From: an uncultured Actinomycetospora sp.
GTDB lineage: Bacteria > Actinomycetota > Actinomycetes > Mycobacteriales > Pseudonocardiaceae
NCBI GenBank assembly: GCA_902805495.1
Contig: CADCTH010000127.1
Location: 1-23,064, forward strand
DNA length: 23,064 bases
Direction: 5' to 3'
Position numbers and translations under genes: made by a program. The notes under the pieces are model-generated. The model was not told the origin of the DNA. It searched no databases and worked only from the letters and a program-made list of their open reading frames with translations. Positions 21,358-23,064 of the stretch are shown here, in pieces (position 1 is the stretch's first letter; each line of letters begins with the position of its first letter).

Positions 21358-22325
21358 TGCGCCTCGCGACGGTGGCCACCGACGCCGGCCCGCGCGTCGG
21401 CGTCGTCGAGGGCGACCCCGGTGACGAGCGGGTGCACCTGCTCGAGCGACGGGTGACCCTGCTCGAGCTGCTGCGCGCGGGCGACCTGACCGAGGCCGGG
21501 CGCGATGCGCGGCGCGCCCGGCCGCTCCCCCTCGCCCACGTGCGCCTGCTCGCGCCGCTGGAACCGCCGACCGTGCGGGACTTCGTGGCGTTCGAGGAGC
21601 ACGTCGAGGGGATGCGGAACCTGGCCGGCCTCCCCGAGGCCTGGTACGACGCGCCGACGTTCTACTTCTCCAACCCCTACGCGACGCTCGGCCCCGCCGA
21701 CGACGTGCCGGTGCCCCCGGGCTGCGCGGTGCTCGACTTCGAGCTCGAGGTCGCCGCGGTGATCGGGCGGACCGGCCGCGACGTCGCCCCGGGCGACGGG
21801 TGGGGCCACGTCGCGGGGCTGACGATCCTCAACGACTGGTCGGCCCGCGACGTGCAGGCCCGCGAGATGCAGGTCGGCCTGGGCCCGGCGAAGGGCAAGG
21901 ACACCGCAACGACCCTGGGCCCCTGGCTCGTGACCGCCGACGCGTTCTCGCCGGACACCGAGGGCTTCCTCGACCTGGCGCTCACCGCGGCGGTCAACGG
22001 GCGCGTGGTCGGCGAGGACCTGCTGTCGAACATGGGCTGGCCCTTCGGCGACCTCGTCGCCTACGCCTCGCGCGGCACCGAGGTGCGCCCCGGCGACGTG
22101 CTCGGCTCCGGCACCTGCGGCAACGGCGGCTGCCTGGGCGAGCTGTGGGGCCGCGGGACCTCGCGCGAGGACCTGCCGCCGCTGGCCCCGGGCGACGTCG
22201 TGACCCTGGAGGTCGAGGGCATCGGCACGCTGGCCAGTCGCATCGTGGCCGGCGTCGAGCCCGTCGCGATCCCCGGCGCCCGCCCGCGTCCCCGCACCCG
22301 CCCCAGCCACCGGGAGCACGCATGA
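21357..22325 (+). CDS. fumarylacetoacetate hydrolase family protein, copy 2
   Basis: This 322-residue protein starts at an ATG sharing one base with the previous stop. E129 and E131 (F-E-L-E-V-A-A-V-I-G-R) and D160 (L-N-D-W-S-A-R-D) are the FAH metal ligands; G-L-G-P-A-K-G-K-D-T and G-S-G-T-C-G-N-G-G-C follow the true FAH-like branch better than copy 1. It could hydrolyse a C-C bond in the ring-opened keto acid. The last 20 residues are Arg/Pro-rich and unlikely to be structured. The stop overlaps the amidohydrolase start (ATGA). Confidence 0.92.
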   Translation: MRLATVATDAGPRVGVVEGDPGDERVHLLERRVTLLELLRAGDLTEAGRDARRARPLPLAHVRLLAPLEPPTVRDFVAFEEHVEGMRNLAGLPEAWYDAPTFYFSNPYATLGPADDVPVPPGCAVLDFELEVAAVIGRTGRDVAPGDGWGHVAGLTILNDWSARDVQAREMQVGLGPAKGKDTATTLGPWLVTADAFSPDTEGFLDLALTAAVNGRVVGEDLLSNMGWPFGDLVAYASRGTEVRPGDVLGSGTCGNGGCLGELWGRGTSREDLPPLAPGDVVTLEVEGIGTLASRIVAGVEPVAIPGARPRPRTRPSHREHA

Positions 22326-23064
22326 CCGACCCCACCGTCGGGCCCACCGTCGACGTCCACGCGCACGTCCTCGTGCCCGCGGCCGAGGGCCTCGTCGCCG
22401 ACGAGCCCGCGCTCGCCACCGCCCGCGCCGACGAGGCCCGCGCCGCGGGTCCGGCGTCGGCGCGGGTCAACCGGGAGCAGATCGCGGGCCTGTTCCCGGC
22501 GCTGACGTCGGTGGACGCGCGGCTCGCTGCGATGGACGCGGCCGGGATCGACGTCCAGCTGGTCAGCCCGATGCCGATCCACCACACGTGGGCGGAGCGC
22601 GACCTGGCGGCCCGGTACGCGGCGGCGGTCAACGACGGGGTGGGCGCGCACTGCGCCGCGGCCCCCGAGCGGCTCGTCGGGCTCGGCACCGCGCCGCTGC
22701 AGCACCCCGACCTCGCGGTCGACGTCCTGCGCGCCGCGATGGGCGCGGGACTGCGCGGGGTCGAGGTGTCGACGTACGTCACGGGCCCCGACGGGGTGCG
22801 CCGCGAGCTCGACGACCCGGCGCTGGCGGGGTTCTGGGCGGCGGCCTCGGAGCTCGAGGCGGTCGTCTTCGTCCACCCGTGGGGCTGCACGCTCGGCGAG
22901 CGCCTCGACGTCGGCTACCTGTCGAACGCCGTCGGGAACCCGGTCGAGACCACCGTGGCGCTCTCGCGGCTCGTCGCGTCGGGGGTGCTCGACGCCGCCC
23001 CCGGCGTCCGGGTGCTGGCCGCGCACGGCGGCGGCTTCTTCCCCCTCGGCACGGCCCGCCAGGA
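22322..23064 (+). CDS. ACMSD-like amidohydrolase/decarboxylase, 3' end outside window
   Basis: The first 247 residues are present; the gene continues past the window. H13-A-H15 (V-D-V-H-A-H), H185 (F-V-H-P-W-G) and H235 (A-A-H-G-G-G) match the zinc-binding His of the amidohydrolase-2 family, whose best-known members are non-oxidative decarboxylases (ACMSD, gamma-resorcylate decarboxylase). The catalytic Asp expected near residue 290 is beyond the window. H185 followed by P-W-G fits the ACMSD-like type. It shares four bases with the FAH stop and so belongs to the operon, where it might decarboxylate a ring-opened carboxylate or the aromatic acid itself. Confidence 0.9.
   Translation, partial: MTDPTVGPTVDVHAHVLVPAAEGLVADEPALATARADEARAAGPASARVNREQIAGLFPALTSVDARLAAMDAAGIDVQLVSPMPIHHTWAERDLAARYAAAVNDGVGAHCAAAPERLVGLGTAPLQHPDLAVDVLRAAMGAGLRGVEVSTYVTGPDGVRRELDDPALAGFWAAASELEAVVFVHPWGCTLGERLDVGYLSNAVGNPVETTVALSRLVASGVLDAAPGVRVLAAHGGGFFPLGTARQ

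Noticed and set aside
1..23064. tRNA, rRNA, CRISPR arrays, insertion sequences or attachment sites
   Set aside because: I found no cloverleaf-like sequence, regular repeats, transposase or integrase motifs on either strand.

Overview
The window is very GC-rich, with strong G/C third-position bias, frequent GTG starts and overlapping stop/start junctions. Together with a mycobacterial-type ThyX, an actinobacterial RNase J and a TIGR03085-type DinB-like protein, this points to a high-GC actinobacterium. A Pseudonocardia-like Pseudonocardiaceae is my best guess, made without any database search.

Layout: (1) 1-220 holds nothing convincing; a leftward CYTH-like gene occupies 221-979. (2) About 700 bp (980-1677) carry a candidate promoter, a long dyad and an unresolved small reading frame. 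(3) A rightward PQQ region runs from 1678 to 8432: a cupredoxin-fold PQQ-associated protein, a methanol/ethanol-family PQQ dehydrogenase, a first pqqA with a hairpin, rubredoxin, an R2-like (R2lox-type) dimetal oxidase, a second pqqA with a hairpin, then pqqB, pqqC, pqqD and pqqE. (4) A CaCA-type exchanger and a small acidic membrane-anchored protein follow. (5) A leftward block (10049-14237) contains thyX, a TIGR03085-type protein, RNase J, a doubtful small ORF and a PAP2-like membrane protein. (6) A rightward pair encodes a ribbon-helix-helix protein and a DUF4097-like protein. (7) A LysR regulator diverges from a tightly packed catabolic operon: FAH-family enzyme, cyclase-family hydrolase, FAD monooxygenase, extradiol (VOC) dioxygenase, second FAH-family enzyme and an ACMSD-like amidohydrolase cut by the window end.

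The PQQ genes form one unit: the cofactor is built from a PqqA peptide by PqqE/PqqD, PqqB and PqqC, and is used by the adjacent dehydrogenase. Unusual points are two nearly identical pqqA-plus-hairpin cassettes that bracket rubredoxin and an R2lox-like oxidase, a dehydrogenase with a lanthanide-type Asp-Tyr-Asp signature but no visible signal peptide, and a PqqD cut short by an in-frame TAG after which PqqD-like sequence continues into the pqqE start.

The right-hand operon looks like a meta-cleavage route for a hydroxylated aromatic acid: hydroxylation, extradiol ring opening, decarboxylation and hydrolytic C-C cleavage. It is probably controlled by the divergent LysR protein through an ATC-N9-GAT palindrome in the shared intergenic region. 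The exact substrate cannot be read from the sequence.
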